From: JAFGRR01 sp964563855
GTDB lineage: Bacteria > Planctomycetota > Phycisphaerae > UBA1845 > Fen-1342
DNA: 64,000 nt
Reading direction: 5' to 3'
NCBI GenBank assembly: GCA_964563855.1
Contig: CAZLYU010000012.1
Coordinates: forward strand, 1-64,000
Part shown: positions 34,163 through 42,387 of the stretch, piece after piece
How positions within the stretch are numbered: position 1 is the stretch's first letter
Layout: each line of letters opens with the position of its first letter
Notes under the pieces: generated by a model
Told to the model about the DNA's origin: nothing
Databases searched by the model: none
The model's input: the letters and a program-made list of their open reading frames with translations, nothing else
Position numbers and translations under genes: made by a program

Positions 34163-35107
34163 CTATTGCGGTGCGAGGTGCTCGGCGGCGGCGCGCTGCG
34201 ACTCGGTGATCAATCGCTGGCACACCACGCGCAGGTCAAAGTCGCGCCACGCCAGCTCATAGCCCGCATTCGCGACTTGCTGCGCCTCGGTAAGCGGTTG
34301 GCGGAGGCGCGCTACGACGTCGGCGGGCTGGTTCACCAGGAAATAATGCTCGTCGGGACGAACGCTGTCGCCGCTGATGCGTTCGGAGAGCAGGGCGGTG
34401 CGCGAGCCGAGGACTTCGAGGACGCGAGTTTCGAAGTTGGGTTGTGCGGTGAAGTGGAGGTTGAGGAAGTAGCGGCAACTGGCGAGAAAGTCGAACATCG
34501 CGTCGCCGTAGATTCCGCCGCCGCTTTCCCAGTTGTCCGGTGTTTTGATGGGGATGTTTGCGGCGTGTAATTGGTTGATGAATTGGACTCGTCGCGGGCT
34601 TGGGGCGCCGCAGAATCCGATGTCGTAGCGGCGTTCGCGCAGGGGGCCGCCGTCGCGTTGCACGCCGCGCACGACGCCGAAGAGGGGGACCTCGATGACG
34701 CGGGGGTGCTGTCGGCTGAGCCACGCGAGGCTGTCGGCATTGTGGTGGGCGACCACGTCGAAGCTCGCGAGATTCTCGCTGAGCTGGGCGAACTTGGCTT
34801 GCGCAACGTCGTCGTTCACGCGGCCGTTGGGAAGCAGCTCGGCGTACCAGCAGACGGTCAGGCCGCGCAGGGCCGCGATCAGCTCGGGGGGCGCCCCGTC
34901 GCCTTTCATGAAGATGTGCAGGTCGGCGGTGTTGCGCGGGGTGAGTTTGCTGAGCGGCGGCACGCGGCGCCGGCGTACTTCCCCGCTGCGGCTGTTGAAC
35001 GCCTGCACGCTCACGTGTTCGATCTGCTGCAAGGCGTTGAGTGCACCCCACTCGGCGGCGCTGGGGCTGGCAAAGTTGCCGACGAGATTGACGTGCAGCG
35101 TTGACAC
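34163..35107 (-). CDS. Glycosyltransferase-like protein (CgeB/GT1-type C-terminus)
   Basis: 314 residues from a GTG with GGAG seven bases upstream. The N-terminal half has a Rossmann-like order (LHVNLVGNFASPSAAEWGAL, DLHIFMKGDG, TVCWYAELLPNGR, FDVVAHHNADSLAWL). The C-terminal half has YDIGFCGAPSPRR, YFLNLHFTAQPNFETRVLEV and LGSRTALLSERISG, resembling the glycosyltransferase 1-2/CgeB group, where the Glu of FETR contacts the nucleotide sugar. No acceptor can be named and no other glycan genes are adjacent. It ends 127 bases before the start of the terminase gene. Confidence 0.7.
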   Translation of the reverse strand: MSTLHVNLVGNFASPSAAEWGALNALQQIEHVSVQAFNSRSGEVRRRRVPPLSKLTPRNTADLHIFMKGDGAPPELIAALRGLTVCWYAELLPNGRVNDDVAQAKFAQLSENLASFDVVAHHNADSLAWLSRQHPRVIEVPLFGVVRGVQRDGGPLRERRYDIGFCGAPSPRRVQFINQLHAANIPIKTPDNWESGGGIYGDAMFDFLASCRYFLNLHFTAQPNFETRVLEVLGSRTALLSERISGDSVRPDEHYFLVNQPADVVARLRQPLTEAQQVANAGYELAWRDFDLRVVCQRLITESQRAAAEHLAPQ

Positions 35108-35349
35108 GGCGGACTCCGAGCGTAGTAGAAAGCTGCCGACGCTTCTATCGGCTGTTGGCCGGGCTGCGTCGACGTGGGGAGCATAGCCGTTCTTTAAATC
35201 TCATTTATTACGGGACCAAGGGTGCTTTGCAACCGGTTCCGACGCGGTATTGTGCAGCTATGGGTTCAGGCTGCGGTCAGTCCGCGGAGCGGTATTTGAC
35301 CGTTTTTGGGAACGAAGCAAAGCAAAACTGAGGAAGAGGGAAGAAGGCT
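35108..35349. other. Intergenic region, divergent promoters expected
   Basis: Lies between the minus-strand glycosyltransferase and the plus-strand PEP-CTERM gene. It includes an AT-rich patch (TTTAAATCTCATTTATTA near 35193-35210) that could hold promoters. No clear RNA was recognised. Confidence 0.4.
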
Positions 35350-36090
35350 ATGCAACGGGTAATGAATCTTGGCGTGTGCGCGCTCGTGGCCGCGTTGGCG
35401 GCGCCGATGGCGTCGGCTGGCCTCAGCGGCACGGTGAATGCGACGCTTGACGACGTGTTCGGTCGCAACATCAAGGTGTCGGGCGGCGGCCGCACGAACA
35501 CCAATGTCCGCGTCGGCATCGCGACCTTCAACAAGAACAGCAGCACCGATGACGGCGATCGGCTCGGTGACACCTACGTCGGCTTCTGCGTCGACCTCGA
35601 AGATGCGATTCAGACTGGCAACACCTACGACTGGAACGTGGTCAACCCCGACGAGGTTCCCGAGACGCCTTACGGTCCGATCGGCTCGGCAAAGGCCAAT
35701 CGTCTGTCGAAGCTGTGGGGCAATTTCTACAGCGAGCTCGCGACCGGCAACAACGGCGATCGCAAGAACAAGTCGGCCGCGTTCCAGCTCGCGGTGTGGG
35801 AAATCGTTTACGAGTCGGAGCTCACGGCTTCGTCAGCCTACGACGTGACGAGCGGCTACACGGCCGGCACGACCGGCCTCGACAGCGGCTTCCAGGCGAA
35901 CAACGCCAGCAACGCGGTCGCTGACATTGCGAACAACTGGCTCCGTAGCCTGGACAGCAAGTCGGGCGGCGTCCAGCTCGCGGGTCTGACCAGCGATACG
36001 CAGGACTTCATCACCAATTTTCCGATTCCCGAGCCGAGCGCGATTCTGCTGGGGCTGATCGGCTTCGCCGCCATCGCGCGTCGTCGCTAG
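35350..36090 (+). CDS. PEP-CTERM surface protein with probable Cys-Gln thioester domain (copy 1)
   Basis: 246 residues. Signal peptide ~1-23 (cleavage after ASA). Mature part has YVGFCVDLEDAIQTGN with Cys80 and SAAFQLAVWEIVYES with Gln146. Bacterial thioester domains have a Cys in a (Y/F)C(I/V)D-like strand and a Gln in TQxA(I/V)W; here the latter is FQLAVW, so a Cys80-Gln146 bond is plausible. Cys80 is the only Cys of the mature chain. The C-terminus is IPEPSAILLGLIGF plus RRR, a PEP-CTERM signal. Ribosome-site-like GGAAGAAGG lies upstream of the ATG. A paralogue follows at 36409, sharing block order and length. Confidence 0.75.
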   Translation: MQRVMNLGVCALVAALAAPMASAGLSGTVNATLDDVFGRNIKVSGGGRTNTNVRVGIATFNKNSSTDDGDRLGDTYVGFCVDLEDAIQTGNTYDWNVVNPDEVPETPYGPIGSAKANRLSKLWGNFYSELATGNNGDRKNKSAAFQLAVWEIVYESELTASSAYDVTSGYTAGTTGLDSGFQANNASNAVADIANNWLRSLDSKSGGVQLAGLTSDTQDFITNFPIPEPSAILLGLIGFAAIARRR

Positions 36091-36154
36091 GAACCGCTTC
36101 GAAGCGTGCTTGGCCGAGCTTTCCGGCCCGTCGCCGACAATAAATGAATGTCCG

Positions 36155-36188
36155 AAAGGCGCCTTCTCTCGAGGGCGTCTTTCTTTAT
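36155..36188 (+). terminator. Intrinsic terminator after the first PEP-CTERM gene
   Basis: AAGGCGCC and GGCGTCTT pair (one G-T) around a nine- to ten-base loop, followed by TCTTT. It lies 65 bases after the stop, so the two paralogues are probably separate transcription units. The rest of the gap to 36408 shows nothing recognisable. Confidence 0.7.
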
Positions 36189-36408
36189 GTCTCTTCCTGA
36201 TCGGACGGTGGGGGCTTATCCGACGCGCTCGAAGAACCGCCGGCTCATAAACGGGGCCGTTGCGTACGCGACCCGACGGGTTCGTCGGGCGTGGGGGTCT
36301 GAGCGACGGTGCAGCGTTCGAGTCGGGGCGTTGGGGCGCCTAGGCTGCGGTTGACGTCGCCTGTGTCGGTGCGGCGCTCGAGCAACCTACTGATACGGGA
36401 AGAAGCAC

Positions 36409-37179
36409 ATGAAACGTTCCTTGTTGCGGCTTGGAATTTTGACGGTCGTCGCTGGCGCCTGGGCTGCTCCGGCGGCGTTGGCCGGCCTCACGGGCACTGT
36501 GACCAGCAAGCTCGAAGGCATTCGCGGCCATGCGATTCGCATCTCGGGCGCCGGCCAGGAGAACATCAACGTCCGAGTTGGCACGGCGACGTTCTCGAAG
36601 CTGTCGGCCACGGGTGATGGTGAGTACCTCGCGAGCAGCTATGACGGTTATTGCGTCGACCTCGAAGACAGCATCAGCACGGGCAGCACCCACACGTGGA
36701 CGGTCACCGAGCCGGCGACGCTGCCTGGCGTTCCGGACGGTGATTACGGCCCGATGAGCGCCTTGCAGGCTGACCGACTGGCGCGCCTCTGGTCGAACTA
36801 CTACAGCGAAATCGGCTCGAGCAAGGACAAGTCCTCCGCCTTTCAGCTCGCGGTGTGGGAGATCGTGTACCAGCGCGGCGCGGACAAGAACGGACCGGCG
36901 GATTCGGGCGACTATGACGTGACGAACGGCTACGTCGCGGCGACGTTGGGCGGCGTGAGCGAAGGTTTTCAGGCGCACAACGCGAAGGCCAGTGTGGTGG
37001 ACTTCGCCAACACGTGGCTGCGAAGTCTGGACAGCAAGTCGGCGAGCGTCGATCTGATGGGCCTGACGTCGACCACGCAGGACTTCATCACGACCTTCGC
37101 GATTCCTTCGCCGACGGCCAGCGCGCTGGGCCTGGTTGGGGTTGGTTTCGTTGCGATGCGCCGTCGCTTCCTGGCGTAG
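36409..37179 (+). CDS. PEP-CTERM-like surface protein with probable thioester domain (copy 2, degenerate PEP motif)
   Basis: 256 residues, paralogous to the gene at 35350: same signal peptide plan, YDGYCVDLEDSISTG with Cys82, SSAFQLAVWEIVYQ with Gln146, then YDVTNGY, GFQAHNA and WLRSLDSKS blocks in the same order. The sorting tail is FAIPSPTASALGLVGVGF plus MRRR: the PEP motif has become PSP while helix and basic end remain, so sorting efficiency may differ. GGGAAGAAG precedes the ATG by five bases. Tandem duplication is likely. A strong hairpin follows 35 bases after the stop. Confidence 0.73.
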   Translation: MKRSLLRLGILTVVAGAWAAPAALAGLTGTVTSKLEGIRGHAIRISGAGQENINVRVGTATFSKLSATGDGEYLASSYDGYCVDLEDSISTGSTHTWTVTEPATLPGVPDGDYGPMSALQADRLARLWSNYYSEIGSSKDKSSAFQLAVWEIVYQRGADKNGPADSGDYDVTNGYVAATLGGVSEGFQAHNAKASVVDFANTWLRSLDSKSASVDLMGLTSTTQDFITTFAIPSPTASALGLVGVGFVAMRRRFLA

Positions 37180-37213
37180 GCGCGTACGGCAAGTCGTCAA
37201 GTTTCACGACGTG

Positions 37214-37247
37214 AGCGGGCAAGCGCGACGGAGCGCGTTTGCCCGCT
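37214..37247. terminator. Strong hairpin after the second PEP-CTERM gene
   Basis: AGCGGGCAAGCGCG (37214-37227) pairs with CGCGTTTGCCCGCT (37234-37247) with a single G-T, around ACGGAG. There is no T-run downstream, so termination is likely but not certain. Confidence 0.6.
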
Positions 37248-37298
37248 GAACGTGCGCCGGCCGGTCGCGTGCAGCGGCGCTCGCATAAACTCCGTGAT

Positions 37299-38348
37299 AT
37301 GCAAACGGACACTTCCGCTGTGGTTGATGACGCGTTGCGCTACGAGCGTCAGCGCCGGCTGTCGGCAATTGGCGCGGCCGGCCAGCAGCGCCTCGGGGCG
37401 TCCCGGGTCGTCATCGTGGGCTGCGGCGGTCTGGGGACACTGGTGGCGGAGAGCCTGGTGCGGGCTGGCGTCGGGTTCACGCGGCTGATTGATCGCGACT
37501 TTGTCGACCGCAGCAATCTCCACCGACAACTGCTCTTTGATGAACGCGACGCGGATGACGGCGCTCCGAAAGCGGTGGCGGCCGCGCGGCGTTTGCGGGC
37601 GATCAACAGCAGTGTCGCCGTTGATCCGCAGATTGCGGACTTTGCCGCGCCGCTCGCGTTGGAACTGTGCCGCGACGCCGACCTGCTTATCGACGCCACC
37701 GACAATTTCGAGGCGCGATATCTGCTGAATGACGTGGCTTGCAAGCTGGGGCGTCCGTGGGTGTATGGCGCGGCGGTTGGGGTCGAAGGCCGCGCGGCGG
37801 TGTTTGGCGCTGGCGGGGCCTGTTTGCGATGCGTCTTTCCCGATCCGCCGGCGTCGCATCTGGCGGAGACGTGCGAGACGGCGGGGGTTTTGGGGCCGGC
37901 GGTGCACATCGCGGCGAGCTGGCAAGCGGCGCTGGCGATTCGGCTGCTCTGTGATGGTCCGGAAAGCGTGCCGCGCCGCATGCTGACTTTTGATGCGTGG
38001 CGGACTGAGCAGCGCAGCGTCAGCTTGTCTGACGCCTTCGACCCGGGTTGCGTGTGTTGCGGCGAGCGCAACTTCGAGTTTTTGGAGGGCGCCCGGCGGC
38101 GCGGGGCGACGGTGCTCTGCGGCCGCAATGCGGTGCAACTGGCGCCGCTCACGGAGGCGCCGGTTGATCTCTCGGCGGCGGCGGCGCGGTTTGGGGCCGA
38201 CGCGCTGCTCGCTCAAAACGCGTATTTGGTGCGGGCGCGGTGGGGCGCGGTGGAGATCACGCTGTTCGCTGACGGTCGCGCGATCGTGTCGGGGGTGGAT
38301 GACGAGACGGCGGCTCGGGCGGCGTATGCGCGTTATGTGGGGGCCTAG
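37299..38348 (+). CDS. ThiF/MoeB-type E1-like adenylyltransferase
   Basis: 349 residues. ThiF/MoeB proteins adenylate the C-terminal Gly of a ubiquitin-like sulfur carrier (ThiS, MoaD). Seen here: RYERQRRLSAIGAAGQQRL, nucleotide loop VVIVGCGGLGTLVAESLVRA, DRDFVDRSNLHRQLLF, DATDNFEARYLLND and Cys pairs CLRCVF and CVCCGE for the structural zinc. The final ~80 residues form an extra domain without a rhodanese signature. No thiS, moaD or thiG gene adjoins, so the carrier is unknown. The ATG at 37299 is used as family homology starts soon after. Confidence 0.88.
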   Translation: MQTDTSAVVDDALRYERQRRLSAIGAAGQQRLGASRVVIVGCGGLGTLVAESLVRAGVGFTRLIDRDFVDRSNLHRQLLFDERDADDGAPKAVAAARRLRAINSSVAVDPQIADFAAPLALELCRDADLLIDATDNFEARYLLNDVACKLGRPWVYGAAVGVEGRAAVFGAGGACLRCVFPDPPASHLAETCETAGVLGPAVHIAASWQAALAIRLLCDGPESVPRRMLTFDAWRTEQRSVSLSDAFDPGCVCCGERNFEFLEGARRRGATVLCGRNAVQLAPLTEAPVDLSAAAARFGADALLAQNAYLVRARWGAVEITLFADGRAIVSGVDDETAARAAYARYVGA

Positions 38349-38556
38349 CCCTCATCCTGGCTCAGCCCGCCGCTCCTGGGCCCGGCCCCGTGGCGTACCA
38401 AACGGTGCTCCGGCTCAGAATGCGCGGGGCCCAAAACGCGGCTGGCAACTAAAGCCCCCTACCGGCTGAACCGACCCGATAAGCACGTAGTCGTGTGACC
38501 GGCCCGCATTTGTATGCCACGGTCAGATTGTGCGCAGTTTTCGCCGGAGGTCGCCC
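38349..38556. other. Intergenic region, nothing recognised
   Basis: A GC-rich spacer of about 200 bases between the E1-like gene and the FG-GAP lipoprotein gene; no terminator with a T-run or RNA seen. Confidence 0.4.
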
Positions 38557-40056
38557 ATGCGCCCGTTGCCGCGCTTCTCGCTCTCGAGTCATCGCGTTAT
38601 CACGCTCGCTTTCGCTGGGTTGCTGTTGGCGGGGCTGACCGGCTGTCCGGCCAACAGTCCGATCGCGAGCACGTTCGTCGATCCGTTCGTTGAAGAGTTG
38701 ATTCAGGCGCGGACGTTCATCGACGGACAGGCGGTTACGACGGCGGTCTATCTCGACGCGGGTGATGGTCTGGGGCGGCGGCCGTTTGGCATTGACTTCA
38801 ATGACGACGGCAAGATTGATCCGGTGGTGGGCTATGGGGGCGATCAGGCGGTCATTCAGATTCTGCTCAGTCAGCAGGAGAAGGGGGTGGTCGACTACTT
38901 CAGCCTGACGCTGGACAGCAAGCGCGACATGGAGAATCTCGCGGACGTTGCGGTCGGCGACATCGACGGTGACGGCCGGCTGGACATCGTGGCGGGGGCG
39001 AACGAAGCGATCTGGTATTTCCGTCAGCCGGAGCAAGGGCCGTATTACCTACGCGGCTGGGGCAACCCGGATGAGACCGACGCGCTACGTGAGCGGATCG
39101 AATCGAGCGCGTTCGCCGTCGACGAAGAGAACATTGAAGCGCTGATCAAGGCGGCGCTGGGCGCGAGCATTCGCCTGGAAGACTACGTCGTCAAAATCAC
39201 CACGATCTACACCGACGTCGAAATCGGCGACTTTGACAACGACGGCTGGCAGGACATTGCCGGGTCGCGTTTCTTTCAGATTGATCTCGAGCCGCGGCCG
39301 GAAGTGCCGGTCGAGCCGATTTCGATCGTTGACGGCGACGTACTCGTGTTTTTGAACCCGGGCGCGGCGACCGACGGTCGGGAGTGGTCGGGTGTGAGCG
39401 TGGGGGCGCATGAACGTCAGTTGCGGCTTGACCGCGACGGCGCTGCGGGTCTGTTCGCGTACGACCTCGACGGCGACGGCGATCTCGATCTCGTGTCGGC
39501 GGCTCGCACCGACAACAACGTGCAACTCGCATGGTTTGAAAACCCGCTGAACGGCGGGAGTCGACTGTCGCCGGAAGTTCCGTGGCGGCAGTGGCGGGTG
39601 GGTAGTGTTCGCGATGCGTGGGCGATGGATGTGGCGGACGTGACCGGCGACGGTCGGCCCGACATCGTCGCGAGCGGTGCGGCACAGATGCAGATCATGC
39701 TCTTCGTGCAGCCGCCGAGCGGCCCGCGGCGCGAGTTTGACTGGAGCACGTACCCGATCGTGACGTTCGAGAATTATGAGCCGCGCGACGTGCAGATCTT
39801 CGACTTTGACGAAGACGGCGTTCGCGAGGTGGTTTGCGGCGCCACCGGTGGAGCGCTGCGCTACTTCGAACCGGGACCCGACCCGACGCAGCCGTGGACG
39901 CCGCTGGCGATCACGACGTTCGACCCGCCTGGTGATGTAGGGTTGTTGGGCTATGGCGACCTCGACGCTGACGGCGACATCGACCTGGTGGCGGTGTTGA
40001 ACTCGGAAGTGGACAACGAGTCGCGCGTGATGTGGGTCGAGAACGGATTGCGGTAG
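38557..40056 (+). CDS. FG-GAP/VCBS-repeat lipoprotein
   Basis: 499 residues. A signal peptide ends in a lipobox LAGLTGC (Cys about 29). The mature protein has repeated Asp-rich calcium-loop motifs of beta-propeller type: DFNDDGKIDPV, DIDGDGRLDIV, DFDNDGWQDIA, DLDGDGDLDLV, DVTGDGRPDIV and DLDADGDIDLV, about seven blades' worth. Such proteins sit at the cell surface and bind proteins or polysaccharides; the ligand is unknown. The start is fixed by GGAGG (38546-38550) six bases upstream. Confidence 0.88.
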   Translation: MRPLPRFSLSSHRVITLAFAGLLLAGLTGCPANSPIASTFVDPFVEELIQARTFIDGQAVTTAVYLDAGDGLGRRPFGIDFNDDGKIDPVVGYGGDQAVIQILLSQQEKGVVDYFSLTLDSKRDMENLADVAVGDIDGDGRLDIVAGANEAIWYFRQPEQGPYYLRGWGNPDETDALRERIESSAFAVDEENIEALIKAALGASIRLEDYVVKITTIYTDVEIGDFDNDGWQDIAGSRFFQIDLEPRPEVPVEPISIVDGDVLVFLNPGAATDGREWSGVSVGAHERQLRLDRDGAAGLFAYDLDGDGDLDLVSAARTDNNVQLAWFENPLNGGSRLSPEVPWRQWRVGSVRDAWAMDVADVTGDGRPDIVASGAAQMQIMLFVQPPSGPRREFDWSTYPIVTFENYEPRDVQIFDFDEDGVREVVCGATGGALRYFEPGPDPTQPWTPLAITTFDPPGDVGLLGYGDLDADGDIDLVAVLNSEVDNESRVMWVENGLR

Positions 40057-40116
40057 GGGGCGTGACGACCTTGTTGATGGGGCGGCGGAAGCGGTAGCGA
40101 GCGCCGCCGCCGGGGG

Positions 40117-40974
40117 TCAATCGAACACGACGGTCTTGTTCTGGCTGACGAGGATGCGGTCGGCGACGTGAGCGCGTACGGCCCGGGCGAGCACGATGCG
40201 CTCGAGGTCGCGCCCTTTGCGGATCAGATCCTGGACAGTGTCGCGGTGGCTGGTGGGCGTCGTGTCTTGCGCGATGATCGGTCCCGCGTCGAGTTCGTCG
40301 GTCACGTAATGGCTGGTCGCACCGATCATCTTCACGCCGCGGTCATACGCCTGCTGATACGGTGAGCCGCCGGCGAACGCGGGCAGGAAGCTGTGATGGA
40401 TATTGATGATCCGTTGCGGCCACTGCGCGACAAACGTCGGTGAGAGCACCTGCATGTATCGCGCGAGCACGACAAAGTCGACGTTCGCGTCGGCCAGCAG
40501 CGTTTGCACCTCGGCCTCTTGCGCTGCGCGTGTTGCGCTGGTCACCGGTCGCGACTGAAAGCGCACGCCGGCAGCTTCGGCGGCTGAGCGCAGCACATCG
40601 TGATTGCTGATGATGAGCGGTAGGTCGACGTCGAGTTCGTCCGCCTGCCAGCGAAACAGCAGGTCGCTCAAGCAGTGGCCGGCTTTGCTCACCAGCACCG
40701 CCATGCGTTTGCGCGGCGTGGGCCAGGCGACGCGCCAGCGCATGTGATAGCGTTGTGCGAGGGGCGTCCAGGCGGAAGCGAAGGTGTCGGCGGTGAGGCC
40801 GAAGCCGCGCGTGTCGATCGCGACGCGCATGAAGAACTCGTTGTGGTCGAGATCGGTGTGCTGATCGCTGTCGAGCAGGTTGCCGTCATGCTCGGTGACG
40901 AAGGCCGCCACCGCGGCGACGATGCCGCGCGCGTCTGGGCAGGCGATGAGGAGGCGGATGGCGGTGTTTGACAT
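40117..40974 (-). CDS. purU: Formyltetrahydrofolate deformylase
   Basis: 285 residues; releases formate and THF from 10-formyl-THF. An N-terminal ACT domain (RLLIACPDARGIVAAVAAFV, then DHNEFFMRVAI) is followed by a formyltransferase domain with LPLIISNHDVLRS, VLARYMQVLS, INIHHSFLPAF and GATSHYVTDELDAGPIIAQD. The Asn-His-Asp set of the active site is present. It is convergent with the FG-GAP gene and 99 bases from the stop of xylA on the same strand. Confidence 0.95.
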   Translation of the reverse strand: MSNTAIRLLIACPDARGIVAAVAAFVTEHDGNLLDSDQHTDLDHNEFFMRVAIDTRGFGLTADTFASAWTPLAQRYHMRWRVAWPTPRKRMAVLVSKAGHCLSDLLFRWQADELDVDLPLIISNHDVLRSAAEAAGVRFQSRPVTSATRAAQEAEVQTLLADANVDFVVLARYMQVLSPTFVAQWPQRIINIHHSFLPAFAGGSPYQQAYDRGVKMIGATSHYVTDELDAGPIIAQDTTPTSHRDTVQDLIRKGRDLERIVLARAVRAHVADRILVSQNKTVVFD

Positions 40975-41073
40975 GCCGGGACGTTAGCGGGAAGCGTGGG
41001 GCGATGGGAGGCGCTGACGCCGAACGCGATCGCAGCACCGAGACGCGGGGCAATTGCGAGTGCGGCCCCGCGG

Positions 41074-42387
41074 TCAGGTCAGATACTGGTTGAGGATGTT
41101 CTCGAGCATCTCCTGGCGCCCGCTGACGACCTCGGGTTCGCCGTGAGCGAGCGTGTATCGTTCGAGTTCAGCGAAGCCGACGCGGCCGTTTTCGATCTGC
41201 TGACCGAGCTCGCCGTCCCAGCCGCTGTAGCGCTGCTGGCGGAATTGTTCGAGCGGGCCGTCGTCGAGCAAGCGTTGGGCGATTTTCAGGCCACGGGCGA
41301 AGGCGTCCATGGCGCCGATGTGGGCGTGAAAGAGGTCGACCGGGTCGATCGATTGGCGGCGCACTTTGGCGTCGAAGTTTAGTCCGCCGGTGGTGAAGCC
41401 GCCGCCGCCCAGGATGGTGTACATGGCGAGGGTGGTTTCGTAGAGATTGGTGGGGAACTGGTCGGTATCCCAGCCGAGCAGCAGGTCGCCGCGGTTGGCG
41501 TCGACACTGCCCAGCAGGTGGTTGTCGACGGCGTATTGCAGTTCGTGCATGAAACTGTGGCCGGCGAGTGTGGCGTGGTTCGCCTCGATGTTCAGCTTGA
41601 AGTGTTCGAGCAGGCCGTGGGTGTGTAGGAAGGCGTGGCACCCGGCGGCGTCGAAGTCGTATTGGTGCTTGGTGGGCTCTTTGGGTTTGGGCTCGATGTA
41701 GAGCGCGCCCGCGAAGCCGATCTTCTGTTTGTGTTCGGCGGCCATGTGCAGGAAGCGGGCCATGTGGTCGAGCTCGCGCTGCATGTTTGTGTTGAGCAGG
41801 GTGTCGTAGCCTTCGCGTCCGCCCCAGAAGACGTAGCCCGCACCGCCGAGTTCGTGCGTGATTTCCATGGCTTTCTTCACCTGGCTGGCGGCGTAAGCGA
41901 AGACGGCGGGGGACGGGTTGGTCGCGGCGCCGGCCATGAAGCGGCGGTGGGAGAATGCGTTGGTGGTGCCCCAGAGCAGCTTGACGCCGGTGTCGGCCTG
42001 GAGCTGTTTTGCGCGGGCGACGATGTGATCGAGCCGCTGGTTCGTTTCAGCGAGACTGTCGGCCTCGGGCGCGATGTCGCGATCATGAAAACACCAGAAG
42101 CCGACACCGAGCTTGGTGAAGAACTCGAAGGCGGCTTCGAGCGTTTGCTCGGCGATCTGCATCGGGCTGTCGCCGCGGTGGTAGTTGCGCAGGATGGTTC
42201 CTGGGCCGAACGGGTCGGCGCCGGCGCCCTTGAAGGTGTGCCAATAGCAGACGGCGAAGCGTAGATGCTCGGCCATGGTCTTGTCGCCGACGCGCTCGTC
42301 AGCGTGGTAATGCTTGAAAGCGAGCGGGTTGCGGCTGTCGGGGCCTTCGAACCGGATCGGCGCAATGTCGGGGAAGTAGGTGTTCAT
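41074..42387 (-). CDS. xylA: Xylose isomerase
   Basis: 437 residues, the class II length. It interconverts D-xylose and D-xylulose with two divalent metals. Seen blocks: WHTFKGAGADPFGPGT, GVGFWCFHDRDIAPE with the catalytic His-Asp, GYVFWGGREGYDTLLNT, YIEPKPKEPTKHQYDFDAA with metal ligands, LNIEANHATLAGHSF, and LLGWDTDQFPTN. The ATG overlaps the TGA of the phosphoesterase gene by four bases, so the two are coupled. There is no xylulokinase gene in the window. Confidence 0.97.
   Translation of the reverse strand: MNTYFPDIAPIRFEGPDSRNPLAFKHYHADERVGDKTMAEHLRFAVCYWHTFKGAGADPFGPGTILRNYHRGDSPMQIAEQTLEAAFEFFTKLGVGFWCFHDRDIAPEADSLAETNQRLDHIVARAKQLQADTGVKLLWGTTNAFSHRRFMAGAATNPSPAVFAYAASQVKKAMEITHELGGAGYVFWGGREGYDTLLNTNMQRELDHMARFLHMAAEHKQKIGFAGALYIEPKPKEPTKHQYDFDAAGCHAFLHTHGLLEHFKLNIEANHATLAGHSFMHELQYAVDNHLLGSVDANRGDLLLGWDTDQFPTNLYETTLAMYTILGGGGFTTGGLNFDAKVRRQSIDPVDLFHAHIGAMDAFARGLKIAQRLLDDGPLEQFRQQRYSGWDGELGQQIENGRVGFAELERYTLAHGEPEVVSGRQEMLENILNQYLT

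Noticed and set aside
32534..35107. Prophage or gene-transfer-agent cluster around the terminase gene
   Set aside because: No portal, capsid, tail, integrase or lysis genes are present; the neighbours are housekeeping or glycan genes.
35108..35349. Possible cyclic-di-GMP riboswitch before the PEP-CTERM gene
   Set aside because: The conserved GCAAACC/A-rich core and paired P2/P3 stems are not there.
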